A stretch of DNA of 64,000 bases, from positions 49,700-113,699 of the forward strand of contig NZ_MBFG01000002.1 of NCBI RefSeq assembly GCF_001696685.1, written 5' to 3'. Below the pieces are notes generated by a model. It did not search any database. It had not been told where the DNA came from and was given only the letters and a program-made list of their open reading frames with translations. A program made the position numbers and the translations under genes. This document shows positions 39,735 to 48,481 of this stretch, one piece after another (position 1 is the first letter of the stretch; every line of letters starts with the position of its first letter). Source of the stretch: Nosocomiicoccus ampullae (GTDB lineage: Bacteria; Bacillota; Bacilli; Staphylococcales; Salinicoccaceae).

Positions 39735-40847
39735 TTATTTTTTATAATAATTTTCTTTAGTCGTTTGACGTTCACGTGCGATTGCTAAACTATCTGATGG
39801 TACATCGTCTACTACAGTACTTCCCGCAGCGATAACCGAGCGGTCTCCAATCATAATTGGTGCCATCATATTCGAGTTACACCCGACAAATGCATCGTCT
39901 CCAATGATCGTTTTGTGCTTATTTACACCATCGTAATTCACTGTAATTGTTCCACAACCAATGTTCGTTCGTTTTCCGACCTCTGCATCTCCAATATAAC
40001 TTAAATGCGACACTTTTGCACCATCATCAAGGAAAGATTTTTTAGTTTCTACAAAGTTTCCAATTTTTACAGACTTTCCGATTTTTGTTCCTGGTCGAAC
40101 TTGTGCAAATGGTCCAACTGACGTACCGTCACCAATTTCTGAATCTGTAATGACAGAGTGTCTAATTACAACGTCGTTACCGATTCTTGCGTTCGTGATT
40201 TCACTATCGCCTCGAATGACACAATTTTCACCGATGACCGTTTCACCTTCGATAACTGCTCCAGGATAAATGACAGTATCTCTACCGATTTCTACCGTAC
40301 TATCGATGTACGTATTTTCAGGATTAATAATCGTAACTCCATGATCCATTAATCGGTCTAATATCACCGTCTGGTATAAATAACGAGCATTCGCGAGCTC
40401 TTTTCTCGTTTCTACTGTAAATATACCAAAGTCTGCTTCAACAGCTCCGATTGATTTCGCCATGTTTTCAATCGTATCTAATTTTAAAGTGTTTAACTTG
40501 CCTTTTTCGACGAGCAACAACTGGCCATCGACGACGTAAATATTATCGATATCTTCTTCGTATAAGCTTTTATACATTTCGTCAAAAATGAGTGGCGAAC
40601 GGCTATCTACAAATACTGTGTCCTTGTCCTCTAGCTGACTTGTATCCGTCAGAACTTTGTATGAGTCAAATGACTCATTTAATCCTTCTTTTGACGTTAA
40701 ATAAATATCATTTACACCCGAAAGTTTTAACTGGTTAATGATATGCTGTAATAGCGTTGTCCCACATAACGTATGTAATGCGGTATGTGTATTTGATTTC
40801 ATCTGAGATGTATCGACATCTGTTAAAATCACTGCTTGCTTATGCAT
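39735..40847 (-). CDS. glmU: GlmU with degenerate uridyltransferase domain and intact acetyltransferase domain
   Basis: Normal GlmU (about 450 residues) acetylates glucosamine 1-phosphate and then couples it to UTP. This version has 370 residues from the ATG at 40847. The left-handed beta-helix C-terminal domain is well preserved (VGPFAQVRPGTKIG, VSHLSYIGDAEVG with the catalytic His, GCGTITVNYDG). The N-terminal domain begins MHKQAVILTDVDTSQMKS, where the family has LAAGKGTRMKS. It also lacks a recognisable QxGTAHA and the metal-binding GD motif, and is about 80 residues short. Loss of nucleotidyltransferase activity is inferred. It lies downstream of spoVG as usual. Confidence 0.88.
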   Translation of the reverse strand: MHKQAVILTDVDTSQMKSNTHTALHTLCGTTLLQHIINQLKLSGVNDIYLTSKEGLNESFDSYKVLTDTSQLEDKDTVFVDSRSPLIFDEMYKSLYEEDIDNIYVVDGQLLLVEKGKLNTLKLDTIENMAKSIGAVEADFGIFTVETRKELANARYLYQTVILDRLMDHGVTIINPENTYIDSTVEIGRDTVIYPGAVIEGETVIGENCVIRGDSEITNARIGNDVVIRHSVITDSEIGDGTSVGPFAQVRPGTKIGKSVKIGNFVETKKSFLDDGAKVSHLSYIGDAEVGKRTNIGCGTITVNYDGVNKHKTIIGDDAFVGCNSNMMAPIMIGDRSVIAAGSTVVDDVPSDSLAIARERQTTKENYYKK

Positions 40848-40919
40848 AATACAATATGCCTCCAAATCGTTTCTTCTACAACTATTTTACAGTATTTCCT
40901 AGGAAATTTAAAAAGATAA

Positions 40920-40950
40920 AAAGCTAGGACAGCGTATATGCCCTAGCTTT
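40920..40950 (-). terminator. Terminator after spoVG
   Basis: The stem AAAGCTAGG / CCTAGCTTT with an A/T tail on the minus strand (TTTTTATC) lies 9 bp after the spoVG stop. Confidence 0.82.
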
Positions 40951-40958
40951 CCATACGA

Positions 40959-41279
40959 TTATTCTTCGTCTGATTCAACCGCTTCAGTTTCTTCTTCATC
41001 TTCCGTTGACTCTTCAGGTACGTCTTCAGTTTCATCGTAGACGCGCATCACTTCTTCTTGTACGTGCTGTCTCATTTCTGAGTTGATTGGGTGAGCGATA
41101 TCTCTGAACTCTCCATCTGCTGTACGTTTACTTGGCATTGCAACAAATAATCCATTGTTACCTTCAATAACTCTTAAATCATGCACAACAAACGCGTCAT
41201 CAAACGTAATTGACGCTAATGCTTTCATTCTCGTATCTTGATTATTCACTTTACGTAATCTTACATCAGTAATTTTCAT
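40959..41279 (-). CDS. spoVG: SpoVG family regulator
   Basis: SpoVG is a small nucleic-acid-binding regulator that in staphylococci affects capsule, cell wall and virulence genes. In the 106-residue protein the core [20 protein letters not shown] and [20 protein letters not shown] is strongly conserved. The last 25 residues are almost all Glu and Thr. It lies in the usual purR-ridA-spoVG-glmU order. Confidence 0.95.
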   Translation of the reverse strand: MKITDVRLRKVNNQDTRMKALASITFDDAFVVHDLRVIEGNNGLFVAMPSKRTADGEFRDIAHPINSEMRQHVQEEVMRVYDETEDVPEESTEDEEETEAVESDEE

Positions 41280-41325
41280 ATTGTGTGAATCCTCCTGTAG
41301 TCAATAATACGGACATGTGTTTATA

Positions 41326-41706
41326 TTATTTAAAAGAAGCCACAAGTTCGATTTCTACTTTTACATCTTTTGGTAAACGGCTCACTTCAACACATGATCT
41401 CGCTGGTAGTTTACCCGTAAAGTATTGTCCGTAAACTTCGTTTACGACATCGAAGTCATTCATATCTGAAATAAAGATTAAAGTTTTCACGACGTTCTCG
41501 TATCCAAGTCCAACTTCTTTAAGTATCGCGCCGAGATTTTCTAATACTTGTGTCGTTTGTTCTCTCACGTCGTCAGATACAATTTCACCGTTTAAATTTA
41601 ATGGAATTTGACCAGAAGTGAAAAGTAAATCTCCAGCTTTCATTGCGTGACAATAAGGTCCGATTGCTTTTGGTACGTTTTTCGTATTAATCATTTCAGT
41701 ATTCAT
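41326..41706 (-). CDS. ridA: RidA/YabJ family enamine deaminase
   Basis: RidA hydrolyses reactive enamine/imine intermediates from PLP enzymes; in Gram-positives YabJ lies next to purR. From the ATG at 41706 it is 126 residues, the family length. An upstream ATG at 41718 sits directly on the ribosome site. Conserved features are AIGPYCHAMKAGDLLFTSGQIP, the active-site Arg in LPARSCVEV and the C-terminal VEIELVA. Confidence 0.94.
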   Translation of the reverse strand: MNTEMINTKNVPKAIGPYCHAMKAGDLLFTSGQIPLNLNGEIVSDDVREQTTQVLENLGAILKEVGLGYENVVKTLIFISDMNDFDVVNEVYGQYFTGKLPARSCVEVSRLPKDVKVEIELVASFK

Positions 41707-41737
41707 AAATAAACACATTCCTTCCTATAGTTTATTA

Positions 41738-42571
41738 TTATCTTTTTCTAAAATATTCTAAACAATTTCCTTCTTCGACGACAAATGTTTCATTATATTC
41801 ATCGATTTTTGATACTTTAACAATTGACGTATAGTCTTTATATCTACGGTTCCCAGGTGTATCTTTTGACTCGACGAGTACACTGACACCGACGACTGTC
41901 GCTTTAAATTCTTCCATCAACGTAATGACACCATTAATCGAACCGCCTGCACGTAAAAAGTCATCGATAACGAGTACACGGCTACCTTCTTCTAGCGTAC
42001 GCTTTGCTAAAATCATCGTTTCTATTTTACGCGTTGACCCTGAAACGTAATTGACAGATACCGTCGACCCTTCCGTAATTTTATTGTCTTTACGAATGAC
42101 TGCGACGGGCACATTTAATTTACTCGCAACTGCATGCGCCATCGGAATCCCTTTTGTTGCGATTGTAACAATCGCATCGATTTTTTTATCGTCATACATC
42201 GTAGCAATAAGGTCTCCGAATTGCGCCATGAGAGATGAATTGCCGACAATATCAGATAAGTATAAATATCCACCAGGTAAGATACGTTTTGTTTCAGAAA
42301 TCTCTTGTTTAAATTGGTCGACGATTTTCGTGGCTTTCTCATAACTAATATGTGGGATAAAAGTCACCCCACCTTGTGCGCCGTGCGTCGTCTCGATTCT
42401 ACCGATAGATTCCTCTTCGAACACTGCTTTTATAATTCGAAGGTCTTCACTGATCGATGATTTTGCTTGTGAAAATTTGTTAACAAATACAGATAACGGG
42501 ATACGTTCGTTTGGTCGTCTCGATAAATACTCCGTGATAAAAACGATGCGCTCACTCCGTTTAAACTTCAT
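41738..42571 (-). CDS. purR: Purine operon repressor PurR
   Basis: PurR represses purine synthesis genes and responds to PRPP. The 277-residue protein has an N-terminal winged helix (KRSERIVFITEYLSRRPNER) and a phosphoribosyltransferase-like domain with the PRPP motif VLVIDDFLRAGGS near 203-215. It lies between ispE and ridA as in Bacillus and Staphylococcus. Confidence 0.97.
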   Translation of the reverse strand: MKFKRSERIVFITEYLSRRPNERIPLSVFVNKFSQAKSSISEDLRIIKAVFEEESIGRIETTHGAQGGVTFIPHISYEKATKIVDQFKQEISETKRILPGGYLYLSDIVGNSSLMAQFGDLIATMYDDKKIDAIVTIATKGIPMAHAVASKLNVPVAVIRKDNKITEGSTVSVNYVSGSTRKIETMILAKRTLEEGSRVLVIDDFLRAGGSINGVITLMEEFKATVVGVSVLVESKDTPGNRRYKDYTSIVKVSKIDEYNETFVVEEGNCLEYFRKR

Positions 42572-42595
42572 TTGCTTCTCCTCACTTATGTTGAA

Positions 42596-43435
42596 TTAGC
42601 CGATAAGTCGTACTTTATATACTTCGTCACAAATACCTTTAATTGCGTTATATAACTGTGTCGCTTGATGTTCTTTTTTACAAATACCATAAACCGTTGG
42701 TCCGCTTCCGCTCATGAGTACCCCGTCTGCTTTACTTCTTCTGAAGCACTCGAGTAAATTATCGACTTTTTTATAACGCGTTCGAGTAATTGGTTCAAGG
42801 TCATTAGACAACGCGTCAATCACGTCATAATAACTTCCGTTATTTAACGCTTCGACCATGCGTTTTGTCCCTCGGTTTGATTTTTTGCCTTTTAACGCGC
42901 CATATATACGTTTTGTTGACACGCTAATATTCGGTTTGGCAAGCACGATCCACGCATGTCCTGCGCGTTTTAATGGTGTCGTAATTTCTCCACGCCCTGT
43001 TGCGAGTCTCGTGCCTCCATATACACAAAACGGAATGTCTGACCCGATTTCTGCACTGCGTCTAGCAAGTTCGTCAATATCGATATTTAAATCGTATAGT
43101 GTATTTATTCCTCTAAAGGTTGCAGCGGCATCTGCACTACCTCCACCAAGTCCCGCAGCTACTGGAATCGATTTGTCGATATGAATATCCACGCCTTTAG
43201 CACCGTACTCTTGCATAATAAGTGCAGCTTGGTAGACGAGATTTTTCTTATCGAGTGGTAAAAACCCGTGATTTGAGGACAGCACGATACGGTTATCTTC
43301 GCGTTTTTTGAACGTTAAATAGTCGTTTAAATCAATTGTCGTCATCACCATTTCAACTTCATGATAGCCATCATCTCTTTTATGAAGTACATCAAGCGTT
43401 AAATTAATCTTTGCTGGTGCTGTTTCAATATGCAT
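42596..43435 (-). CDS. ispE: 4-diphosphocytidyl-2-C-methyl-D-erythritol kinase
   Basis: IspE, a GHMP kinase, phosphorylates CDP-ME in the MEP isoprenoid pathway. The 279-residue protein has APAKINLTLDVLHKRDDGYHE at the N-terminus, the ATP loop PVAAGLGGGSADAAA near 91-105, and GVLMSGSGPTVYG near the C-terminus. In relatives veg lies directly upstream; here about 12.6 kb separates them. With ispD and ispF in the window the enzyme probably acts in a working MEP pathway. Confidence 0.94.
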   Translation of the reverse strand: MHIETAPAKINLTLDVLHKRDDGYHEVEMVMTTIDLNDYLTFKKREDNRIVLSSNHGFLPLDKKNLVYQAALIMQEYGAKGVDIHIDKSIPVAAGLGGGSADAAATFRGINTLYDLNIDIDELARRSAEIGSDIPFCVYGGTRLATGRGEITTPLKRAGHAWIVLAKPNISVSTKRIYGALKGKKSNRGTKRMVEALNNGSYYDVIDALSNDLEPITRTRYKKVDNLLECFRRSKADGVLMSGSGPTVYGICKKEHQATQLYNAIKGICDEVYKVRLIG

Positions 43436-43522
43436 ATCATCCGCCCTCTACCTATTAGTAAATTACTTATTATGATACTAATTTTTTCATATTATCTAAA
43501 GAGAAAACTATCCTCTCATCAT

Positions 43523-43557
43523 AAAAAAAAAAAACGGATTAGAGAGTTCTAATCCGT
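43523..43557 (-). terminator. Terminator of the mnt operon
   Basis: The stem ACGGATTAGA / TCTAATCCGT (43534-43543 with 43548-43557) is followed on the minus strand by a run of about 12 T, 39 bp after the mntC stop. Confidence 0.93.
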
Positions 43558-43595
43558 ATATATATAATATTTTAGTTATGGCACACTAAAAGATA

Positions 43596-44531
43596 TTATC
43601 TGTTCATACCGTCAGAAAGTACTTTTAAGTTATATCTTAAATATTCGATATACGTACTTGCTTCACTGTCTCGGTTACCAATTTCGTCACTGTACAGTGG
43701 CTTTTCGTAAATTGGTACTCCTGACTCTTTAGACACAGCTTCCATCGGACGTCTATCGACGTTTGATTCTACAAATAAGACCGGCGGATTATGTTGTTTT
43801 ACAAACTCTGTCGCGTCTTTAATTTGTTGTGGTGACCCGTTATCTTCTGTGTCAATTGCCCAAATATAACCTTCTTGAATATCATATTGTTCTGTTAAAT
43901 ATTGAAATGCAAACTCACTTGCGACTAAAATGCGTTTTTCATCTGGAATATTTTCAAACGTTTCGCGATATTCCGCTTCAATGTCTTTTAACTCAGAGAT
44001 ATATTCTTCTGCACGCTTTTTGTAGTAGTCGCTATTATCTGCATCAATTTCAATTAATGCTTGTCCGACCGCTTCAGCCATTTTAATGCCGACATTTGGA
44101 TCGATAAACGAGTGTGGGTTGATTTCTTCATCTTTTGTGCCTGATGCGAGATACATTGGTTCGACTTCTTCAGTCGCACGGAACACTTTATTTTCGTCAT
44201 AATTAATTGACGAAATGAGCTTATCTAGCCATCCACCGTTTTCTCCTTCTAAGTTTAAGCCGTTATAGAATAATGCATCACTTTTTGTTAAAAACTGAAT
44301 GTCTTCTGGCTTTGGATCGTATTCATGTGGGTCTGTTCCTAGTGGCACTAAGTTATGAACTTCCACATGATCTCCACCAATCGCTTCAACGATATCCGTC
44401 ATAATAGAAAACGTCGATGTGATTTTTAGTTTGTCATTTTGCTCTTCATCTGCACTGTCAGATGAACAACCCGTTAAAATAAGTAGCGCAATTAAAACGC
44501 CAGAAATCCTTTTAATTAAATCCATTTCCAT
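43596..44531 (-). CDS. mntC: Manganese ABC transporter substrate-binding lipoprotein
   Basis: A cluster A-I metal-binding lipoprotein of 311 residues. The signal peptide ends in lipobox LTGC (Cys near 22). The expected metal ligands are visible: His in GTDPHEYDP, His in NPHSFIDP, Glu in VASEFAFQYL and Asp in ESNVDRRP. Glu rather than His at the third position fits Mn (or Fe) more than Zn. It lacks the His-rich loop of zinc binders. It overlaps the permease gene by 16 bp in an operon of ATPase, permease and binding protein. Confidence 0.9.
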   Translation of the reverse strand: MEMDLIKRISGVLIALLILTGCSSDSADEEQNDKLKITSTFSIMTDIVEAIGGDHVEVHNLVPLGTDPHEYDPKPEDIQFLTKSDALFYNGLNLEGENGGWLDKLISSINYDENKVFRATEEVEPMYLASGTKDEEINPHSFIDPNVGIKMAEAVGQALIEIDADNSDYYKKRAEEYISELKDIEAEYRETFENIPDEKRILVASEFAFQYLTEQYDIQEGYIWAIDTEDNGSPQQIKDATEFVKQHNPPVLFVESNVDRRPMEAVSKESGVPIYEKPLYSDEIGNRDSEASTYIEYLRYNLKVLSDGMNR

Positions 44532-45352
44532 AGAACTCCCTTCTTAGGTGCAAAAATAAATGCAATTAAAAAAAATGCTGTAGCTACAAGTACAATCGTC
44601 GGACCACTCGATAGATTTAGCTTAAAGCTAAACATCAGTCCGATGATGGCAGAAATTCCGCCGAGACTTGCTGCAATTACGATCATTAGAGACATACGTT
44701 TTGTGAGTAGATATGCTGTCGCCGCTGGCGTAATGAGTAAACTCACGACTAAAATAACTCCTACTGTCTGTAACGATACAACAGTTACAAGTGTGAGTAG
44801 TACCATTAATCCGTAGTGAATAGTTTTCACTGGCATCCCGCTTGCTACTGCCATCGTCGGGTCAAACGTCGTAATTAAAAATTCTTTATAGAATAGGATA
44901 ACAACGAGGATAACGACAGCTGCAACAATCATCGTTAACGTACGATCTATGTCGCGTACCGTTAGAACGTTACCAAATAGTATTTCGGTTAAATCCATCG
45001 CTGTATTTGCTTTTGCAATTAACAACACACCTATCGCAAAGAACGTCGAGAACACGATCCCGATGGCCGAATCATTTTTAATATTACTGTTCTGATTAAT
45101 AAACCCGATACCAATCGCTGCGAGTAATCCAACAATTACCGCACCAACGAAAAAGTTAATACCAAGCATAAATGAAATCGCAACTCCTGGTAATACTGCG
45201 TGTGAAATCGCGTCACCCATTAAAGCGAGTCCGCGCATGACGATAAAACTCCCTATTACTCCACACACAATCCCTACAACCGCACCAGTTAAGAGCGCTT
45301 TTTGAAAAAATTCGTATGCGAGGATATCGTGAAAAATATTCATAACCATCAT
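44516..45352 (-). CDS. mntB: Manganese ABC transporter permease
   Basis: An ABC-3 family integral membrane permease of 278 residues with about eight to nine helices. The conserved LMGDAISHAVLPGVAISF stretch near 40-57 is typical of Mn/Zn/Fe permeases. It overlaps the ATPase gene by 4 bp and the binding-protein gene by 16 bp, so the three are translated together. Confidence 0.93.
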   Translation of the reverse strand: MMVMNIFHDILAYEFFQKALLTGAVVGIVCGVIGSFIVMRGLALMGDAISHAVLPGVAISFMLGINFFVGAVIVGLLAAIGIGFINQNSNIKNDSAIGIVFSTFFAIGVLLIAKANTAMDLTEILFGNVLTVRDIDRTLTMIVAAVVILVVILFYKEFLITTFDPTMAVASGMPVKTIHYGLMVLLTLVTVVSLQTVGVILVVSLLITPAATAYLLTKRMSLMIVIAASLGGISAIIGLMFSFKLNLSSGPTIVLVATAFFLIAFIFAPKKGVLWKWI

Positions 45353-46074
45353 GCTTCACCTGCTTTCACGATAATATTGTCACCATATGCTTCTTTTAAA
45401 TTCTTCTCAGTGAATACTTTTTCTACTGAACCGTAATCTTTAACACCGAAGTGGACTAAAATAAGTTCATCAAAATAATCGTGCACTTTACTTAAATCAT
45501 GGTGCACAATTAATATCGTAATTCCTTCTTCAGCCATTTCTTTTAAGACTTTGATGATCACTTTTTCACTCTGTACATCAATCCCAACGAACGGCTCATC
45601 TAAAAAGACGAGATCGCTATGCTGTGCAAGTGTACGTGCAATTAAGACTCGTTGGAACTGTCCGCCAGACAGTTCACCAATTTGTCGGTCTTTAAAATCT
45701 TCCATACCAACTTTTTTCAAACTTTCTAACGTGCGCTCTTTTTCTTTTTTACCAGGTCTTTTAAGTACGCCTAGGTTCGGATACGTTCCCATAAGCACGC
45801 AGTCAAAAACCGTCACTGGAAACGTCATATCAATATCGACACGCTGCGGCACGTACGATATACGTTTCGCGTGATTTTTCATCGATTCGCCATTAAAAGT
45901 CACCGTACCAGTGTTCGGCACAAGATTTAACATCCCTTTAATAAGCGAAGACTTACCCGCACCATTCGAGCCGATAATCCCATATATATTACCTGTCTCC
46001 AATTCAAATGATGCATCTTTAATCGCATGAATATGCTTGTCGTATACGACATTTAAATTCTCTACCTTTAACAT
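45349..46074 (-). CDS. mntA: Manganese ABC transporter ATP-binding protein
   Basis: The ATPase of the metal importer, 241 residues. Walker A is GSNGAGKSS near 35-43, the ABC signature is LSGGQFQR near 135, Walker B is LVFLDEP, and the H-loop lies in LIVHHDLS. It is first in the operon, with AAGGAGG before the ATG. An MntR/SirR-like operator overlaps the promoter. Confidence 0.94.
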   Translation of the reverse strand: MLKVENLNVVYDKHIHAIKDASFELETGNIYGIIGSNGAGKSSLIKGMLNLVPNTGTVTFNGESMKNHAKRISYVPQRVDIDMTFPVTVFDCVLMGTYPNLGVLKRPGKKEKERTLESLKKVGMEDFKDRQIGELSGGQFQRVLIARTLAQHSDLVFLDEPFVGIDVQSEKVIIKVLKEMAEEGITILIVHHDLSKVHDYFDELILVHFGVKDYGSVEKVFTEKNLKEAYGDNIIVKAGEA

Positions 46075-46092
46075 GTAAACCTCCTTATAATA

Positions 46093-46139
46093 ACCTATTT
46101 TTAGGATACCTTATGTTTATTTTTTAGTCAAGCCTAAAC
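46093..46139 (-). promoter_or_regulatory. mnt operon promoter with MntR/SirR-like operator
   Basis: On the minus strand -35 TTGACT (46126-46131) and -10 TATCCT (46103-46108) are 17 bp apart. The palindrome TTTAGGCTTGACTAAA (46123-46138) covers the -35 and resembles DtxR-family (MntR/SirR) boxes of staphylococci. A second inverted pair CCTA-N4-TAGG lies around the -10. Metal-dependent repression is inferred from this match and the operon content. Confidence 0.72.
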
Positions 46140-46233
46140 TTTGGTGGAGAGGTGTGTGGTTTGGGTATTTATTTGTACTTATTCGACTCTTTTTGAAGAT
46201 AAAGCACTGGCTGGGGGCGTTTTTCATCGCTCT

Positions 46234-46336
46234 TATTTACAAATTTCTGCCTTGGATGCTGGAATTTGTTAGATATATCCGGATAATTAACAAAAAATCG
46301 GAATTATGCGCTCTTTTTGTTAGATAAAAAATATAC
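46234..46336. repeat. Palindromic repeat element, copy D (cut by the mobile segment)
   Basis: The element begins with half-box TATTTACA (46234-46241). It has a full box at 46267-46292 with central TCCGGA, a 25-bp spacer and the start of a second box at 46318. It stops at 46336, where the 146-bp repeat of the mobile segment begins. Orientation and flanking bases match copies E-G at 53 kb, so D is the severed left part of that array. Confidence 0.85.
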
Positions 46337-46481
46337 TTAAATTTCAAGTTTAAGTTAGCCACTTGAAAATAGTTATTTCAGTAAATTTCACAAAGTTATA
46401 TTGTACGCTTTCTTACAGTCTTTTGCTTGACGTGGGTATGGGCAAGATATCCGCAAAGCGGGATGTGTGGTGGATGTTTGC
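46336..46481. repeat. 146-bp direct repeat, left copy
   Basis: It is identical base for base to 52246-52391, same orientation, 5910 bp apart. It begins with the near-palindrome CTTAAATTTCAAGTTTAAG and runs through the IS30 terminal repeat (TTAGCCACTTG) into the transposase 3' region. It marks the left border of the resistance segment. Confidence 0.95.
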
Positions 46482-47703
46482 GTTCAACTTCAAACAACAC
46501 ACAGGGCAAGTCATGCCCATAAGGGCCCCAGGTCAAGCAAAAGATTAAGCAGCCAGTTCTAAATCCAATTGCTTCAACTCTTGCACAAAAGCCTGGTGGG
46601 GTGTTTTATAGTCCAGAATTCTTCTTGGATAATCGTTCATCCATTGTTGAATCCGCTGGACCTGGCGGTCGCTTACTTCTTTAAGAGACTGATGTTTCGG
46701 CAAGAAACGCCGGATAATCTTATGTTGATTCTCACTCGTTCCACGTTCAAAAGAAGCAAAAGGATGGCAAAAATACACATCGGTTTCTTCAGACAGATGG
46801 GATAGGTTGGCGAACTCACTTCCGTTATCCGAAGTGACTGTTTTAAAAATCTGACTGTCCAATCCTTTTAAGGACTGTATAAAGCTCTGCAGAGTTTGGT
46901 CTACCGCATCAGCTCTCTGACCCGCAATTTTGAAAATTTTCTCAAAGCGTGTCTTTCGCTCTACGAGCGTCAATAGAACAGGTTCATCGGCATCAATTTT
47001 TCCAATGACGGTATCAATTTCCCAATGACCAAATTCTTGGCGATTCTCTACGGATTTTGGCCGTTCTTCGATTGAGGTACCCAAAACTTTTACATTTCGT
47101 CGCACTCGACCTTTGGTAGACCGCGGTTTCCGTCCAACCTTTTCGAGTAAGTCGATATTCTTGGTGCGCATGATGCCACTGTCGATCCAATTGTAGAGGG
47201 TTGAAGTACTTGGAATGATCGCCGGATCAAACAGGTCCATGGCTTTATTAACCACTGTATCTGGAGACCATTTGTCTTCAAGCATTTTTCGATCCGCCCA
47301 TTCAGTGAATCGCTCCGTTTCCACCCATTTGGGACGGCGGCCACAGTTCGCACGATTTCGCAGATAAATGTCATGATGCAGCTCTGCGGAGTAGACCTTT
47401 TTATAGTAGGTATACGTCTTGCCATTCTGTTTCTGTTGGCTTTTCTGCGTGACAGACGCTGTATTGATGGCATTATTGATGGTTTGTGGACTACGTCCAA
47501 GCAAAGACGCAATCTTTCGATTGGATAAATCAAGTGCTTTATACGCTTCAATTTTCTTCATTTCACCGTATGTAAGGTGTTTAGATTTGCGTGATTCTGT
47601 GTTATTATCTACATGGGTCATGTGAATTCTCCTTATATTGGTTGGTGGTACATTCAATATAACATGAAATTCACATGGCTTTTTTTATTTTAAGTGGCTA
47701 GGT
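46355..47703 (-). mobile_element. IS30-family insertion sequence
   Basis: A complete element of about 1.35 kb. Inverted ends are recognisable: TAGCCACTTGAAAATA near 46357 on the left, and the complement of TATTTTAAGTGGCTA near 47687-47701 on the right. The transposase fills most of it. A long interrupted stem (TCTTTTGCTTGAC at 46419 with GTCAAGCAAAAGA at 46532) lies between the left end and the transposase stop. The exact outer boundary is uncertain by up to 20 bp. Confidence 0.85.
46545..47621 (-). CDS. IS30-family transposase
   Basis: A 358-residue DDE transposase from the ATG at 47621 (AAGGAG upstream). The N-terminal helix-turn-helix has LTYGEMKKIEAYKALDLSNR and IASLLGRSPQTINNAI. The catalytic triad is visible: Asp in HWEIDTVIG, Asp in TVTSDNGSEF and Glu in ERGTSENQHKIIRRFLP. 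The frame is intact, so the element may still be active. Confidence 0.93.
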   Translation of the reverse strand: MTHVDNNTESRKSKHLTYGEMKKIEAYKALDLSNRKIASLLGRSPQTINNAINTASVTQKSQQKQNGKTYTYYKKVYSAELHHDIYLRNRANCGRRPKWVETERFTEWADRKMLEDKWSPDTVVNKAMDLFDPAIIPSTSTLYNWIDSGIMRTKNIDLLEKVGRKPRSTKGRVRRNVKVLGTSIEERPKSVENRQEFGHWEIDTVIGKIDADEPVLLTLVERKTRFEKIFKIAGQRADAVDQTLQSFIQSLKGLDSQIFKTVTSDNGSEFANLSHLSEETDVYFCHPFASFERGTSENQHKIIRRFLPKHQSLKEVSDRQVQRIQQWMNDYPRRILDYKTPHQAFVQELKQLDLELAA

Positions 47704-47705
47704 TG

Positions 47706-48204
47706 ATTATAAAATCTTCCCAATAATAATACTTTTGAATTTGAAGATAAGTTTATAAATGAAGAATCAATTACTATAGAATCTGTTATGGGCTTTAAAG
47801 GGAATTCGCAAGATAAAGTTAGTAAGCTTACAGCTGATGGTAATACAGTTATGAACTTAATTAGCTCTTTGACCTTTTTACTAGAGTCGGATAGTATGGA
47901 ATTTATTAAAATTAAAATAAGTACTGATAACCATAGATCTATCGTTTTTAAATTAAACACAAATGGATCAGTAAATATAGTTATTGATGATTATAGAGGC
48001 CAATATAAGAAAGAAGATATTAAAAGAGAAATTTTAATTAGTAAAGTGACGCTTTTAATTTATTTAGAAATAATACCGGCTTTAAATAAATGGTATAGTG
48101 AAGATAAAGAAAATAAATTATGGAACAAACAAGAATATAATAAATTCCTTGATGAGTTAAGTAAAGATATTAAAGAAAAGATAGATAATTTAAAATCTAA
48201 ATAA
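47706..48204 (+). pseudogene. 5'-truncated gene of unknown function at the IS30 border
   Basis: An open frame runs from the IS30 border to 48204, with no start codon or ribosome site at its beginning. The first ATG, at 47788, also lacks a ribosome site, so it is probably the tail of a longer gene cut by the IS. The remaining 160 or so residues are Lys/Glu/Asn-rich with FIKIKISTDNHRSIVFKLNT and a helical C-terminus. It is very AT-rich compared with core genes. No family recognised. Confidence 0.65.
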
Positions 48205-48481
48205 TGGGCAAAAAATAATTGTTCATAAATCATCAAAATAAAATGAGTGTTTCAAAACACTGTTATATCAACGTTTTGAAAAGTCATGAAATAACGTTTA
48301 CCATTCATTTTGATTGAGTGGGAATAATAAATATCACCCCCTTCATGTCTAGTTTTATGGATATGAAGGGGGATTGTTTATGTAACATTTCAAAAAAATT
48401 AACTAAAAGTATAAATGAAAATGACTTTAATATGAGATTCAAAATAACTTAAACTATAGTGTAATATTCCGGAGGAAAACA
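48205..48481. other. Intergenic region with two inverted repeats
   Basis: There is no gene here. An inverted repeat TTTCAAAAC / GTTTTGAAA lies at about 48251-48282. A second, CCCCCTTCAT / ATGAAGGGGG, lies at about 48339-48373; its T tail is weak, so it may be a terminator or a regulatory hairpin. A ribosome site, GGAGG, precedes the lipoprotein ATG at 48482. Confidence 0.55.

Noticed and set aside
46363..46548. 61-codon frame starting MKIVISVNFTKLY in the 146-bp repeat (also at 52273)
   Set aside because: It lies across the IS end and structured stem, diverges after the repeat, and has no ribosome site.
47090..47551. 153-codon frame inside the IS30 transposase on the same strand
   Set aside because: Out-of-frame shadow of the transposase; no ribosome site or family.
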